Counted from the first letter of the stretch, positions 18,455-30,278 are shown. The stretch: DNA of 64,000 nt from Prorocentrum cordatum (GCA_963575745.1 CAUYUJ010021050.1:1-64000), one strand, 5' to 3'. Notes: generated from the sequence alone by a model not told the origin. A program made the numbers and translations.

Positions 18455-19550
18455 CGAGCATGGAACGTGGGCGCGTGGTCGCATGGGCTGGTCGGCGGGA
18501 GCACTCGTGGGTCTTGCCAGGACCCGCTGCGACAAATTCATCGCCAGCAGTTCTTCGCAGACCATTAGACGTTCACGGGACTGGGCGATGTTTCTGGCAG
18601 ATGCGCAGCGTGTCCCACCCGACCAGGCAGGTCTACGCCGTTGACGCGGCCCTGGCCCTTGGCGCCCTCTGGCGACATGACCAGTGTGAACCTAGCCTTC
18701 CCCCGCTACAGTGTCTGTGCGGATAGTGCGCGGTGGCCACTCTCTGTCTGCCTCGATATAGCACCGACGCCGTGGTGGACCGGCGCCGCGTCGCACAGCA
18801 CTGAATTCCCTGGCATGTTGCCACAGGTCTGCATGATGCTCGAGCTTCCCTGGGGGTTGCACTTCAGCCAACCAGCCCCCCGCCGCCGCTGCCGCAGCTG
18901 CTGCCTCTGAGGGCTGGCCCGGCCGGCTCGCGCTGCGCCTTGCAGCTAATTCGGCTTGCCCGTCGGCCCGGACACCCTGTTCGCCGCCTGCGCTTTCGCT
19001 CGCGGCCGCGACCAACAACAAAAATGCGCAGCGTGGAGGCTTGGTCTCTCCTGCTTCGCCAGTGGACTCCACGGCGGCGTGCCATTTGATGCTGTTTTTG
19101 CCCTTGGGGGGGCGGGGGGCGCATTCTCCTCCCTCGTCCATCCTCCGCAGAGAGAGAGGTGTTGACGGGGCGGGACCAGGAGGAGAGAGCAGGAACGGGA
19201 GCGAAGGGATGCGGCAGGTGGGGAGCGATGAGGCAGTCATCACTGGGCCAGACGGCCCGAAGTGATGGTTTACCGCGGCGCGTGCCTTTGAAACTCTTGG
19301 GTATTCCGTTTGAACTGCATCGGATTTGGTGGACATCGAAGCGAAGTACAAACGAATTCTTGACGGTTCTGGACGAAAAAGTGGCGAGGGATGGTCGAAA
19401 TATGGACGAATTCTGGTCGACATCGCGTTTATGATACAACGGCGGAGGTCCATAGAGCCTCCCACGAAGGCTCACCCGGCATCCCTGAAACGGTCTTTCC
19501 CGACCATCATGTGGTGTTGGGTCCTCGTTTTGAGAACCCCCCCGCGTCTC
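18455..19550. other. No supported gene
   Basis: Mixed-complexity sequence with several minus-strand open frames (the largest about 18692-19465) whose translations have no recognisable domain. No dispersed repeat recognised by eye. Confidence 0.45.
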
Positions 19551-19554
19551 CGCA

Positions 19555-19985
19555 TCAGCATCAGCATCATCTCAGCATCAACATCATCATCATCAGCATC
19601 ATCATCATCACCATCATCATCATCACCATCATCATCAGCAACAACAACATCAGCACCAACCTCATCACCATCATCAGCCTCATCGCCGTCATCTTCGTCA
19701 TCACTACCATCAGTGCCATCATCATCAGCATTTTCGTCGTCTAATCAACACCATCATCGTTACCATATTCAGCAGAACCATCTACATCAGCGTTATCGCC
19801 GTCATCATTGTCATCATCACCGTCATTCTGATCATCATCATCATCATCATCACCACCACCATCATCATCATCATCATCATCAGCATCATCATCACTATGG
19901 CGGCCTCCGTTGTCATAACCATCACCATTACCATCATCAGCAGCATCATCGTCGTCATCATCATCGTATCATCGCCTCCATCAGC
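19555..19985 (+). repeat. CAT/CAG trinucleotide microsatellite
   Basis: About 430 bp of CATCAT with CAG, CAC and CGT variants. It directly precedes the 89-bp array, an arrangement repeated at 47160-47670. Confidence 0.93.
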
Positions 19986-19989
19986 TTCG

Positions 19990-21140
19990 GCACACATCTC
20001 ACATACTTCGTGGTCCCATCCTTAGGAGCTTCACCGAAGGCCCCAGTGACAGGCTTCGCATGGCGGCCCTGCTCCATGTCGGCACATCCCTCACACGCTT
20101 CGTGGCCCCAAAGGGAACCCAACCAAAGGCCGTGGCAGGGTTCGCATGGCGGCCTCGTGGCTCTCATAGGAGCTGCACCGAAGGCCACAGTGGCAGGGTT
20201 CACATGGCGGCCCCGCCCCAATCCGGCACACTCCTCAAACGTTCCATGGCCCTATGGGGAGCTCCACAGAAGGACCCAGTGGCAGGGTTCGCATGGCGGC
20301 CCCGCGCCGTTTCGGCACACCCCTCACACGCTTCGTGGCAGCATAGGGAGCTCCACCAAAAGTCCCAATGGCAGGGTTCGCATGGTGACCCCGCCACATT
20401 CCGGCACATCCCTCACACGGTTCGTGGCCCTCTTAGGAGCTCCACCGAAGGCCCCAGCGGCAGGGTTCTCATGGCGGCCCGCCTCATTTCGGCACACCCC
20501 TCACATTTCGTGGCCTCAAAGGGAGGTCCACCTGAGGCCCCAGTGGCAGGGTCCGCATGGCGCCACCACACCCATTTCGGCACCCGCGTCAGACGTTTTT
20601 ACAGCCGCATGGCGCACCCGCACCCGATTCGGCACCCCTCACGATCTTCGTGGCCCCATAGGAGCTCCACCGAAGGCCAAAGTGGCAGGGTTCACATGGC
20701 GGCCCCGCCCCATTTCGGCACACCCCTCGCACTTGGGAGCTCCACAGAAGGCCCCACTGGCAGGGTCCGCCTGGCACCACGACACCCATTTGGCACAACC
20801 CTCACACGTGTCGTGGCCCCATAGGGAGCTGCACCCAAGGCCCCAGTGCCAGGGTTCGCATGGCGGCCCCGCCCCAATCCGGCACACTCCTCAAACGTTC
20901 CATGGCTCCGTAGGCCCATAGGCTAGCTCCACCGAAGGCCCCAGTGGCAGGGATCGCATGGCGGCCCGTCCCATTTCGGCACACCCCTCAGACGTCGCGG
21001 CCCGAAGGGGAGGTCCACGCGAAGGCCCCAGCGGCAGGTTCCGCATGGCACACGTCTCAGATGTTTTTACAGCTGCATGGCGCACCCGCACCCGATTCGG
21101 CACACCCCTCACACGTTTCGTGGCCCCATGGGGAGCTGCG
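19990..21140 (+). repeat. 89-bp tandem array
   Basis: About twelve diverged units, each containing CACTTCGTGGCCCCA, GGAGCTCCACCGAAGGCC, CAGTGGCAGGGTTCGCATGG and CGGCACACCCCTCAC. Units starting at successive CGCATGGCGGCC landmarks are about 88-90 bp apart. Some units are shortened (for example near 20600 and 21060). Confidence 0.88.
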
Positions 21141-21384
21141 CCTTTTTTGTCCCGCCTGCCTTGCGGTACTCGCATCCGCATATGGTTGGGTCCTTCGCCA
21201 GGGTGATCTCACCGCGGCTTTCTTGAAGTGGGCCCCAGGTTCTGGGAACGCCCCCCTTTGGCGCCGTAATCGGGGAAGCATACCCCCGTCGTGATTTTGT
21301 CTCGTTGTGGAGCTCTGGGGAGTATCAGCGCCCCTCTTCCCCACCTCCCTTCACCTGGGTGATGGGTGATGGGCACGACGGCGG

Positions 21385-21562
21385 CGAACAGCGACGGCGA
21401 TGTCATCGGCGACGGCGACGGCGACGGCGGCGACGACGACCGCGACGGTCATGACGCCGGCGCCGACGCCGACGCCGGCGCCGACGCCGACGGCGTTCGC
21501 GACGGCGACGACCATGAGGGCGGCGACGACAGCGACGCCGACGGCGGCGACATCGACGATCT
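21385..21562 (+). repeat. GGCGAC minisatellite
   Basis: Imperfect GGCGACGGC / GCCGACGCC repeats. Translation would be Asp/Gly/Ala-rich; not called as coding. Confidence 0.8.
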
Positions 21563-21827
21563 AGAGGGGGGCCGGGGCCTCAGGACGCTGCCGGTGACCG
21601 CGCCGCGCCCGGCGCCGGTGCTCTCCGTGGTGCGCGCGCGCGCGCCGCCCCGGCCGCAGCCCCGCGCTCGCCAGCGGCTGCGCAGGGCTGCCGGAGACAG
21701 TTCTTCCCCCGCATCCGAAGTGGGTTTCTTGTTGTCTTAGCACACTTCTACGCAGGAACATCACACCGCACCCCTCTCCTTCCTCCTCAGCACCATCGCC
21801 ACCACAAGCATCACACTCGTCATCATC

Positions 21828-21832
21828 TTTCA

Positions 21833-21867
<35 letters not shown>

Positions 21868-22042
21868 GCATCATCATCAGCATCGCCATTGCGATCATCA
21901 TCACCCTCACCATCACCATGACCATGATGATGATGATGCTAATGATGTTGATGATGATCATCATCATAAGCATTATCATCAACATCCTCGTCCTCGTCAC
22001 CATCATGAGCATCCTCTTTTATCATCATCATCCATATCAGTA
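21828..22042 (+). repeat. CAT microsatellite
   Basis: About 210 bp of CATCAT with a central GAT-oriented block (21928-21945), so the tract changes strand sense in the middle. Confidence 0.9.
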
Positions 22043-23127
22043 CCAGTATCATTTTAATATGCATACACACTCACGCACTCGCGTACTCATATCGAGGGAA
22101 GTCAAAGGCGGGAGCCCCCCCCTCCCTCTTGGGGCCGCACTCATGTTTGAAATCTGAGCGAGTCATCGGCGAACTTTAACAGGCATAGCACCTGAACACC
22201 TGACATGGGCAAATCGCGAGGATGCTTCAAGCGGGAGCCTCGTCTGCAATGGAACCAAATGGGGCACGCATTTCATGTTTGTAATCCGAGCGGGTCGTCG
22301 GATATTTTTTACCAGGCGTAGCATTCGAACACTTCACGCGGGCAAATCGTTCGGAGTTATTGAGCGGCGGTCTCCTTGGTGAGTGAGTTGCGAGAAAGTC
22401 TCAGGCCGGAGCCCCCGCCCTATGGGCCCGCACCTCATGTCGGTAATCCGAGCGGTGCATCGGCAAATTCGGCCAGGCATAGCATTTGCGACCCGACAAG
22501 GGCAATTCGTGAGGATGTCTCTAGCGGGGGTCTCGTCTCTGAGTGAATTGCGAGGAAGTCTCCTGCGGGAGCCCCTTCCTGTGGGACCCGCACTTCATGT
22601 TGGCAAGCCGAGCGGGTCATCGGCAAACTCGAGGAATTCCGAGGAAGTTTCAGGCGGGAGTTCCCGCCATCTGGGGCGGGCAGCTCGTTTTGGGGGGATC
22701 GGGGCGGGTCATCGGCAATTGTGTCCAGGCGCAGCACTTGCGCACCCCAGAGGGCACATCGAGAGCATGTCGGAAGCGGGGGCGTCGGCTGCGAGTGAAC
22801 TGCAAGGAGCTCTCATGCCGGCGCCCTCACCCCATGGGGTCCGCACTTCATTGTTGGCAAGCCGAGCGGGTCATCGGCGAACTCGACCAGGCATGATGCT
22901 GGAGCGCCCAGAGAGGGCAATTCGCGGGGACGTCTCGGGCGGGGGTCTCGTTTACGAGCGAGCTGCGGGGAAGCCTCTGGCGGGTGGCCCCGCGCCCTAC
23001 GGAGCCCGCGCTTCATGTCGGCGGTCCGAGCGGGTCATGGGGTCATGATGCCTCAGGCTTGGGCATCGTCGGTGAGTGGATTGCAAGGATGCCTTGGGCG
23101 GGAGACCCCACCCTCGGGTACCTTTAC

Positions 23128-23278
23128 CAGCCTCGAACGTATCCTGATCCCTAAGATTGACTTGCCAAAAGGCGATGACAATCTTAGGAACTCGCCCTCA
23201 AAACTTAAGGGAATCCCTAAGATTGGCATCGTGATGAGGAGGTGCCCAGCATAGGGATACGGATATGTTCCAGGCTGG
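23128..23278 (+). mobile_element. Family I MITE, copy 1
   Basis: Left end CAGCCTCGAACGTATCC and right end (reverse complement) CCAGCCTGGAACATATCC are inverted repeats. Inner landmarks ATCCCTAAGATTG, GACAATCTTAGG and AAGGGAATCCCTAAGAT recur at 29876-30015. Inserted inside the 160-bp satellite. Confidence 0.8.
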
Positions 23279-24106
23279 TGATGCCTGCAGTTCATGTTGG
23301 TAGCCCGAGCGGGTCATCGACGATCCTCACGAGGCATAGCACTTGAACACCCCAAGCGGGCAAATCGTGAGGATGTCTCACGTGGGGACCTCTTCTGTGA
23401 GCGAATTGCAAGGAAGTCTCAGGAGCCCCTTCCCTCTGTCGCCCGCACTTCATGTTGCAAATGTTGCCCGGCATGACGCTTGAATACCCGAAGGGGGCCA
23501 ATCGTGAGGATGTCTCGAGCGGGGGCCCCGCTTGCGAGTGACTTGCGAGGAAGTCTCAGGCGTGCGCACTCTTCTCATGGGGCCTGCAGCCAACACTGGT
23601 AATCCGAGCGGGTCATCGGCAAACTCGACCAGGCATTGCATTTGAGTGCCCAATGCGGGGGAATTGCGAGGATGTCTCAAGCAGGACCTCGTCGGTGAGA
23701 GGTTTGCGAGGAAGTGTCAGGCGGGAGCCCCTCCCATGGGGTCCGCACTTCATGTTGGAAATCCGAGCGGGGCATCGGCAAACTCGACCAGGCATAGCAT
23801 TTGAGCAATCCAAGGGGACAAATCGTGAGGATGTCTCTAGCGGGGGCCTCGTCTGTTAGAGAATCGCAAGGATGTCTCAGGGTGGAGCCACATCCCTATG
23901 AAGCCCGCACTTCATGAAGGAAATCCGAGTGGATCATCTGCAACTTCTGCCAGGCATAGCACTTGAGCACCAAAAGAGGGCAAGTCGCGAGGATGTCTCA
24001 GGCGGAGCACCCCAAGGGGGCACATTGTGAAGATGTCGCAAGCGGGGACTTCGTCTGTGAGTGAGTAGCGAGAGGAATTTTTTGGTGTGGAGCCCCCGAT
24101 CTATTT

Positions 24107-24352
24107 GGCCCGCCCAAAAGGGGGTCCAGCGACAAGGGGGTGGTGCAATAGATTTGGTGCGATTTGTGGGGTTGCAGTAAATTTGGGGCCGGCAATACAT
24201 TCCGGGGCGCATAGATATTGCAGTATTTCTGCGTGCGCTACATGACTTGCAATACAATGCAATACAATCCCCCGGCGCAATACATTTGCAATACAATTGC
24301 CCGAAATCTATTGCACCACCCCGTTTCAGTTGGACCCCCTTCCCTTCGGGCC
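24107..24352 (+). mobile_element. Family J MITE, copy 1
   Basis: Left end GGCCCGCCCAAAAGGGGG then TCCAGC; right end GTTGGACCCCCTTCCC then TTCGGGCC. The inner second pair is GGGTGGTGCAATAGATTT and AATCTATTGCACCACCCC. The centre is AT-richer with repeated GCAATACA. It is the intact counterpart of the interrupted copy at 51860-53100. Located within the 160-bp satellite. Confidence 0.82.
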
Positions 24353-25639
24353 ACCCAAAAAAGCACTCGAACACCCCGAGGGGGCAACTCGCGAGGATGT
24401 CTCAAGCGGGGGCCTCGTCTGCAAGCGCATCGAATGACGTGTCTCGGGCGGTGGTCCCCGTCCGATGGGGGCCCGCAGCTCACATGTTGGTACTCCGAGA
24501 GGGTCATTTGCAGATTCTGCCAGGCATGGCAATGGAGTGCCCCGAAGGGGGCCAATCGTGAGGATATCTCAAGCGGGGGCCGCGCCTGGCAGTGGATTGC
24601 GAGGAAGTCTCAGGGGGGAGCCCCCTCCCTCAGGGCCCGCAGCAGCTCTTGGGCACATGCTGCCAGGCATAAGGCACGCTTGAGAGCCCCAAGAGGGCAT
24701 ATCGTGAGGATGTCTCAAGTGGGGGCCTCGTCTGTTAGTGAGTTGCGAAGAAAGGCCCCGCCATATTGGGCCCGCACTTCATGTTGGAACTCCGAGCGGG
24801 TCATCGGCAAACTCGACCAGGCATAGCATTTGAGCAATCCAAGGGGACACATCCTGAGGATGTCTCTACTGGGGGCATCGTCTGTGATGGAATCGCAAGG
24901 ATGTCTCAGGGTGGAGCCCCATCCCTATGAGGCCCGCACTGCATGAAGGTAATGCGAGTGGATCATCTGCAGCTTCTGTCAGGCATAACACTTGAGCACA
25001 CACAGAACAAGCGGGGGTCTCGTCTGTGAGGGAGTTGCGAGGACGTCTCAGGCCAGAGCCCCCATCCTATGGCGCCCGCAGCTGATGTTGGTAATCCTAG
25101 CGGATCATCGGCTAATTTCGCCAGGCATAGCACTTGGGCAGCCCAATGGGGTGCAAATTGTGTATATTTTACGCAGGGGCCTCGTTGGCGTGAATTGCAA
25201 GGAAGTCGCAGGCGGGAGCCCTCGTCCTTTGGAGCCCTCAGCTCATGTTGGTGATCCGAGCGGGGCGTCGCAGTACAGTAGCAGGCAACACTCAAGCACC
25301 CCCAGGGTGGCAAATCGGGGGGACGTCTCGAGCGAGAGCATGATTGGTCAGTGAGTTGCAAGGATGTCTGAGGCGGGAGCCCTCTCCCCACGGGTCTCCG
25401 CCTCATGTTGGTAATCCGAGCGGTCATTGGCCGATTGTAGCAGGCATAGCACTTGAGCACCCCACGGGGGCTATTCGTGAGGATGTCTTGAGCGGAGGCC
25501 TCGTCTGTGAGTGAGTTGTGGGGAAGTCTCTGGCGGGAGTCCTCTCCCTATGGGGTCCCCGCCTCATGTTGGGAATCCGAGCGGGTCATTGGCCCACTGT
25601 AGCAGCCATAGCCTTTGAGCCCCCCAAGGGGGTACATCG

Positions 25640-26009
25640 CGAGGCTATCTCGAGCGGGAGCCTCGTCTGTCAGTGCGCAGTGAGGAAGTCTTGAGCGGGA
25701 GTTCCCCCTCTATGTGACCCGCAGGTCCAACAAGCCCCACAGGTTGCACAGGTTCCACATGTTTCAACGGTCCTACACGGCGCATCCTGGCATCCTCGCA
25801 TTTTGGCATCATCAGCATCGGTAGTAGTTGGTGAGTGTGAGGCTGATTCATTGTCTGACGCCTCACCGCCGACCCCTTGGGGCGGCAGTAAGAGTGAACA
25901 GCGGAGTTTGCGTAACCATTTCTAGGGACTCTTGGGGTTTCAGTTTCGTGGGATTTCGTCGGGGGCGGTTGGAGGATCGCCGCTCTGCTCTTCGGTTTTC
26001 TCTGGGCTC
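25640..26009. other. Satellite edge and unassigned sequence
   Basis: The last satellite unit fades near 25720 and is followed by CCACAGGTT-type short repeats (25725-25770) resembling 29645-29810. I recognise no gene. Confidence 0.45.
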
Positions 26010-26425
26010 TCCTGGGAGCACCTTTGAGGCCCTTTGGGAGCCGTTTTGATGCCTCTAGGAGCCTCTGTTGGGCCTCTCGGGGGCCTCGTGGGGGCCTCTT
26101 GGGGGCCTATTGGCGCCTCCTCATATTTTTTCGGGGCCGAGTGCTCGACCTGGTCATTCGGGTTCCCCCTCGGTGCCTCCTCGTGGGGCCGTCCTGGGGC
26201 CCGCCTGGGTCGTGTTGGAAGCGGCGCCCTCTTGGGCCGTCTTGGAGCCCTCTTGGGGGCCTCTTGGGCTATCTTAGCTCGATCTATCTCAAAGGCTTCT
26301 TGGGCCGTTGTGGGCTTCGTGAAAGCCCAAGAGGCGAATGTGCTACACAGATGCGTTTTTCCTATGGAATGGGACGATTTTTGCTTCTGGAGGGCCTCTT
26401 GGGACGCCTAATGCCTCAGCGTGGC
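26010..26425 (+). repeat. Family P degenerate repeat
   Basis: CTTGGGGCCTC/GGGCCGTCTTGG units on both sides of an AT-richer core at about 26325-26390. In reverse complement that core resembles the core of the 386-bp unit (CCCATTCC, AAAACG). Confidence 0.75.
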
Positions 26426-26569
26426 TCCTTGCCAGCCGGCGCCAGGACGACCCGTGGCGTGACCAGGGGAGGGTGGATGGGGTGGGGGGGGGGGGCGGGG
26501 GGCGGGGCCCGTCACGGGCGAAACGTAAGTACCCAAGGCGTACCCACACCCTTCTCCACGGGAGTCGAG

Positions 26570-27380
26570 TCCGCGGGGCCCCCGACTCCGCTGGACCTCC
26601 CAGGGGCCCACGAGCGTGGCCACAGCTGTGCAGCTCGCAGCCGCCCACGGAGCTGCGAGGTCTCGGGTACTGCCCCTACCTCGCCGTGCTCCCCGGGAGC
26701 CCACGAAGGTGGCGACGGCTGCGCAGTTCGCAGCTTCCCTGGGAGCTGCGAGGTCTCGTGTACGCCTCCACTCCGCCGCGCCGCCCTGGAGCCCACGAAA
26801 GTGGCGGCAGCTGCGCAGTTCGCAGCTTCCCATGGAGCGGCGAGGTCTCGTGTACTCCTCCACTCCGCCGTGCCACCCTGGAGACCACGAAAGTGGCGAC
26901 AGCTGCGCAGTTCGCAGCTTCCCTGGGGTCGGGGGTTGATCGACCTCCTGCCCTGACACGTCGATTAGCGACTTGGCCGTTTTCGGTTCGCGAGAGGGCG
27001 TCGCGGCCGTCGTATTACGGGTCCAGGTCCGTCGGTTTCGGTCCCAAGCCGTTTTCATTAAAGGGTGGTTTGCTAAGGTGAGGTTTGTCCACCGCCGATG
27101 GGAGCTGCGAGGTCTCGTGTACTCCTCCACTCCGCCGTGCCACCCTGGAACCCACGAAAGTGGCGACAGCTTCCCATGGAGCGGCGAGGTCTCGGGTACT
27201 CTTCCACTCCGCCGTGCCTCCCAGGAGCCCACGAAAGTGGCGACAGCTGCGCAGTTCGCAGCCATCCAGGGAGCCGCGAGGTCTCGGGAACTGCCCCTAC
27301 TCCCCCGTGCCTCCAAAGAGCCCACGAAAGTGGCGACAACTGCGCAGGTCGCCGCCTCCCAGGGAGCAGCGCAGGCGGAT
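26570..27380 (+). repeat. 92-bp tandem array, split by a MITE
   Basis: Units of about 92 bp contain GAGCCCACGAAAGTGGCG, CAGCTGCGCAGTTCGCAGC, TTCCCTGGGAGC and GCGAGGTCTCG. At 26929-27098 a family D element interrupts one unit at CCCTGGG/AGCTG, and the array resumes exactly afterwards. Confidence 0.9.
26929..27098 (+). mobile_element. Family D MITE, copy 1 (170 bp)
   Basis: Ends TCGGGGGTTGATCGACCTCC and, in reverse complement, TCGGCGGTGGACAAACCTC. Flanks are TGGGG and TGGGA, and the uninterrupted array unit reads CCCTGGGAGCTG, so a short TSD is supported by an internal empty site. Three other copies are 171 bp. Confidence 0.9.
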
Positions 27381-27539
27381 GGGGGAGGAGGGCAGATGGG
27401 GCACGAAGGAGGAGGGGGGGGGACGGTCGCAGGTGTGCGACCGCAGTGCTTTCTTCAAAAACGAGACCCAGAAAAGGTGTGCTGGGGATCATATGGTTCC
27501 TGCGGCGTCGCCTCCCTCCCACCCCCAGTCTGCCATCCC

Positions 27540-27583
27540 AGATCTTCCACGATTGTTGTTGTTGGTGTTGGTGTTGGTGTTGC

Positions 27584-27630
<47 letters not shown>

Positions 27631-27953
27631 TTGTTGTTGTTGTTATTGTTATTGCAGTTGTTGTTGGTCGTGGTGTTGTTGGTGCTGATGTTGTTGGTAC
27701 TGGTGCGGATGATGGTGTTGTCGATGTTGTTGTTGGTGTTGATGCTTGTGTTGATGTTGTCGTGGTGGTGCTGGTGGTGGTTGTTGATGTTATTGGTTTT
27801 GTTGCTGTCTCTGTTGTCGGTGTTGGTGCTGTCATCGTCGTCGTTGTCGTCGCCGTCGTTGCTGTTGATGTTGTTGGCGGTTTTGTTGACGTTGGGATGG
27901 ATGGTGATGATGACGATGCGGTTGTTGTTGCTGCTGCTAACGTTGATGCTATG

Positions 27954-27984
<31 letters not shown>

Positions 27985-28790
27985 GTGTTGATGTTGTAGT
28001 TGTTGGTGCTGCGGTTTCTGATGGTTGAGGTGTTGTTGTTGGTGTTGTGGGTATGTGTTGTTGATGGTGTTGTCGACGTTGTTGGTGGTGGTGTTGGTAG
28101 TGCTGGTGTTGCGTTGCAAGCGGTGGTTGCTGTTGTTGTTAGTGTTGGTGTTTTGTTGTTGTTGTGGTCGATGATGTGGTTTTCGTCGTCGTCTCCGTCG
28201 TTCCTGTTGATATTGTGGTTGGTGATAATGTTGATGTTGTTGGTGTTGAGGATGATGCAGTTGTTGTTGCTGCTATCGTTTATGATCTGGTTGTTGTTGA
28301 TGTTTTTGCTGTTGTTCGTGTTGTTGGTGTTGGCGTTTGTGTTGTTGTGGTTGTTGTTATTATTGATGATCTGTCGTTGCTGTGGTAATTTTTGTTATTG
28401 CTTATGTTTGTTCTCATTGCTGTCATGTTTGCTATTGGTGTTATTGTTGGTTGTGTTGCGTGTGGTGGTGTTGTTGTTGTCGCTGTTGTTGTTAGTGTTG
28501 TTGTTGATGATTTGTTGTTGATTGTGTCGTTGATGTTGTCGTTGCTGTTGATGCTGATGTTATTGATGATGCGGTTGTTGCTGCAATTGTTGTTGTCGTT
28601 GTTTTGTGGTTGTTATTGTAAGGTGTGTTGTTGGTGGTGGTGTTCTTATTGTTGCTGCTGCTATTGCTGTTGATGTAGTTGGTGATATTAATGTTTTTGA
28701 TGTTGGGGCCGACGGTGTGGTTGCTGCTGTTGTTGCTGTTGTCGTTGTTGTTGTTTTTGTTGAGCAGCCCTCTCTAAATAATAATTATTG
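27540..28790 (+). repeat. GTT trinucleotide microsatellite
   Basis: About 1.25 kb of GTT with GTG, GCT, GAT and CGT variants. Frames encode polyVal/Leu/Cys; on the other strand polyAsn/Thr/Gln. It is one of the longest triplet tracts in the window. Confidence 0.95.
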
Positions 28791-28829
28791 TTGATCTCCG
28801 GAAACGGTTCCGCGCGCTCTCGCCTCGAC

Positions 28830-29350
28830 GCCGGCTACATGTTGTCTGAAAGCGAGGCTCCCGCTCGAGCGTTGGGTTGAGCCTAAATGTGGGCCCTTGG
28901 AGGCCCAGTTACGAGAACAACTGCTCCCGCTCGATACTTCCTCACAATTTACCCCGAGACACCCTGGCCAGAGAGGCCCCCGAACTCAGGAACGGCGCTC
29001 TCGCTCGAGACTTCCTCGCAATTCAATCAAGTTGGCGGAGACCCAGCCACGACGACAAGGGCTTTTGCTTGATACTTCCTGACAACTAACTCCGAGATAT
29101 CCTACCCAAAGAGGCTCCTGCTGGATACTTCCCCACAATTTACTCCGAGAGCCCCTGGCCAAGAAGGCTTCCGAGCTCAAGAACGGCGCTCTCGCTCGAG
29201 ACTTTTCCGTAATTCAGGCAATTGGGTGGAGGCCCAGACACGGCGACAGGTGCTCCCGTTGGATATTTCTCCACAGGTATTCCGAGAGCCCCTGGCCAGA
29301 GAGGCCCCCCACCCTCAGGAACGGCGTTCCTGCTCGAGACCTCTCCGCAC
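28830..29350 (-). repeat. Inverted outlier of the 160-bp satellite
   Basis: Three diverged units with GCTCTCGCTCGAGACTTCC, TCGCAATTCA, GGCCAGAGAGGCCCCC and AACTCAGGAACGGCG. The GCTCCCGCTCGA/GACTTCCTCGCAA portion is the reverse complement of the satellite's TTGCGAGGAAGTCTC / GGCGGGAGC segment, so this looks like a diverged inverted relative 3-6 kb away from the main array. Confidence 0.6.
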
Positions 29351-29644
29351 TTCAGTCAGTGGCCGACAAGGGAGAGATCCCCCCGAGAAGGGGTGCAATC
29401 GAAGACGAAGTGGGCGGGTATCGAGGGCTGGGTTGTACGGAATGCAGGACACGCTTGCCAGTCAGAGCGAACAGTCTTGAACTTACTGTCGTTGTTGTTG
29501 TCGTTGTTGTCCTCAGCTGGTGTTTTTGTTGCTTCGATTTTGGCCTCTTGGGCCCGTCGTCGGGCCCGGGGGAAGCGGTCGTGGCCTCTGGGGCCTCGGG
29601 TTGAAAAGATCACACGAGCGGATGTCAGGCATTCTTATCTCACT

Positions 29645-29812
29645 CGCATCGCTTCTCCCTTGGTCCCCCCGCAGGTTCCACAAGTCCACAGTTCCCACCT
29701 GCCCTACAGACCCCCACAGGTCCCACTGGCCACAGAAGCCCCACAGACCGCACAGGTCCCACAGTTCCCACCTGCCCCACATGTCCCACAGGTCACCCCT
29801 GCTGCTATTAGG
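29645..29812 (+). repeat. CCCACAGGTC short repeats
   Basis: Irregular repeats of CCACAGGTCCCAC, CCACAGTTCCCACCTG and similar. A smaller related patch is at 25725-25770. Non-coding. Confidence 0.7.
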
Positions 29813-29875
29813 GTGCTTTGCTGAGGTGATGGGGTTCTAGGTCGGCTAGGGCACGCGTCCGCGGATAGATAAACA

Positions 29876-30015
29876 GCCTCGAACGTATCCCTATCCCTAA
29901 GATGGGCGAGCAAAAAGCGAGGACAATCTTAGGGATAGGCCCTCAGAAACTGAGGGAATCCTTAAGATCGGCATCGAGGTGAGGTGATGTCAAACATAGG
30001 GATAGGGATATTTTT
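29876..30015 (+). mobile_element. Family I MITE, copy 2
   Basis: Starts CAGCCTCGAACGTATCC, continues CTATCCCTAAGATGGG and GACAATCTTAGGGATAGG, and ends ATAGGGATAGGGATAT. Same order as copy 1 at 23128-23278. Confidence 0.8.
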
Positions 30016-30278
30016 CAAACTGCAAAATAGAGAAGAGGATGGGATATGAGGGATCGAGAAGAGGTTAGAGTGAGCGCAATGGGGAGGGGATGGGAGGGAG
30101 GGACATGATATCCTGCTGTGGCGCCAGCGCGCCTGGCTTGCCATGCCACCCTTTGCGCCACCCCCACCCCTCGGCGGCGGCGGGGATGGCTGCGGCGACG
30201 CGGGCGGACTGCGACGGCGGCGCAGGCGGCGGCAGCGGTGAGGAGAATTGGGCGACGACGGCGGCGGCGACGCCTGGC

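Larger units (their letters stand above)
22095..25720 (+). repeat. 160-bp satellite array
   Basis: About 3.6 kb of diverged tandem units. A typical unit reads, in order, GTGAGGATGTCTC, AGCGGGGGCCTCGTC, GAGTTGCGAGGAAGTCTC, GGCGGGAGCCCC, CGCACTTCATGTTGG, AATCCGAGCGGGTCATCGGC and CCAGGCATAGCACTTGAGC. Well-preserved units repeat every 160 bp (for example the GCATAGC-like landmark near 23470, 23630, 23790 and 23950). The array is interrupted by a family I element (23128-23278) and a family J element (24107-24352). Diverged units suggest an old array. No function is evident. Confidence 0.92.

Noticed and set aside
22095-25720. CRISPR-like array
   Set aside because: The 160-bp units are diverged throughout, with no short conserved repeats separated by unique spacers, and the context is eukaryotic.
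26940-27105. Conserved short peptide shared by four loci (FSVRERASRPSF-like)
   Set aside because: The four matching frames are simply the four family D elements; conservation follows from recent copying.
27000-28030. Val/Leu-rich membrane-like protein
   Set aside because: It is a direct translation of the GTT microsatellite, preceded by tandem-array sequence.
23128-30015. Telomere-like repeats (CCCTATCCCTAA)
   Set aside because: The motif occurs only twice per family I element as part of its inverted ends, with no tandem run.
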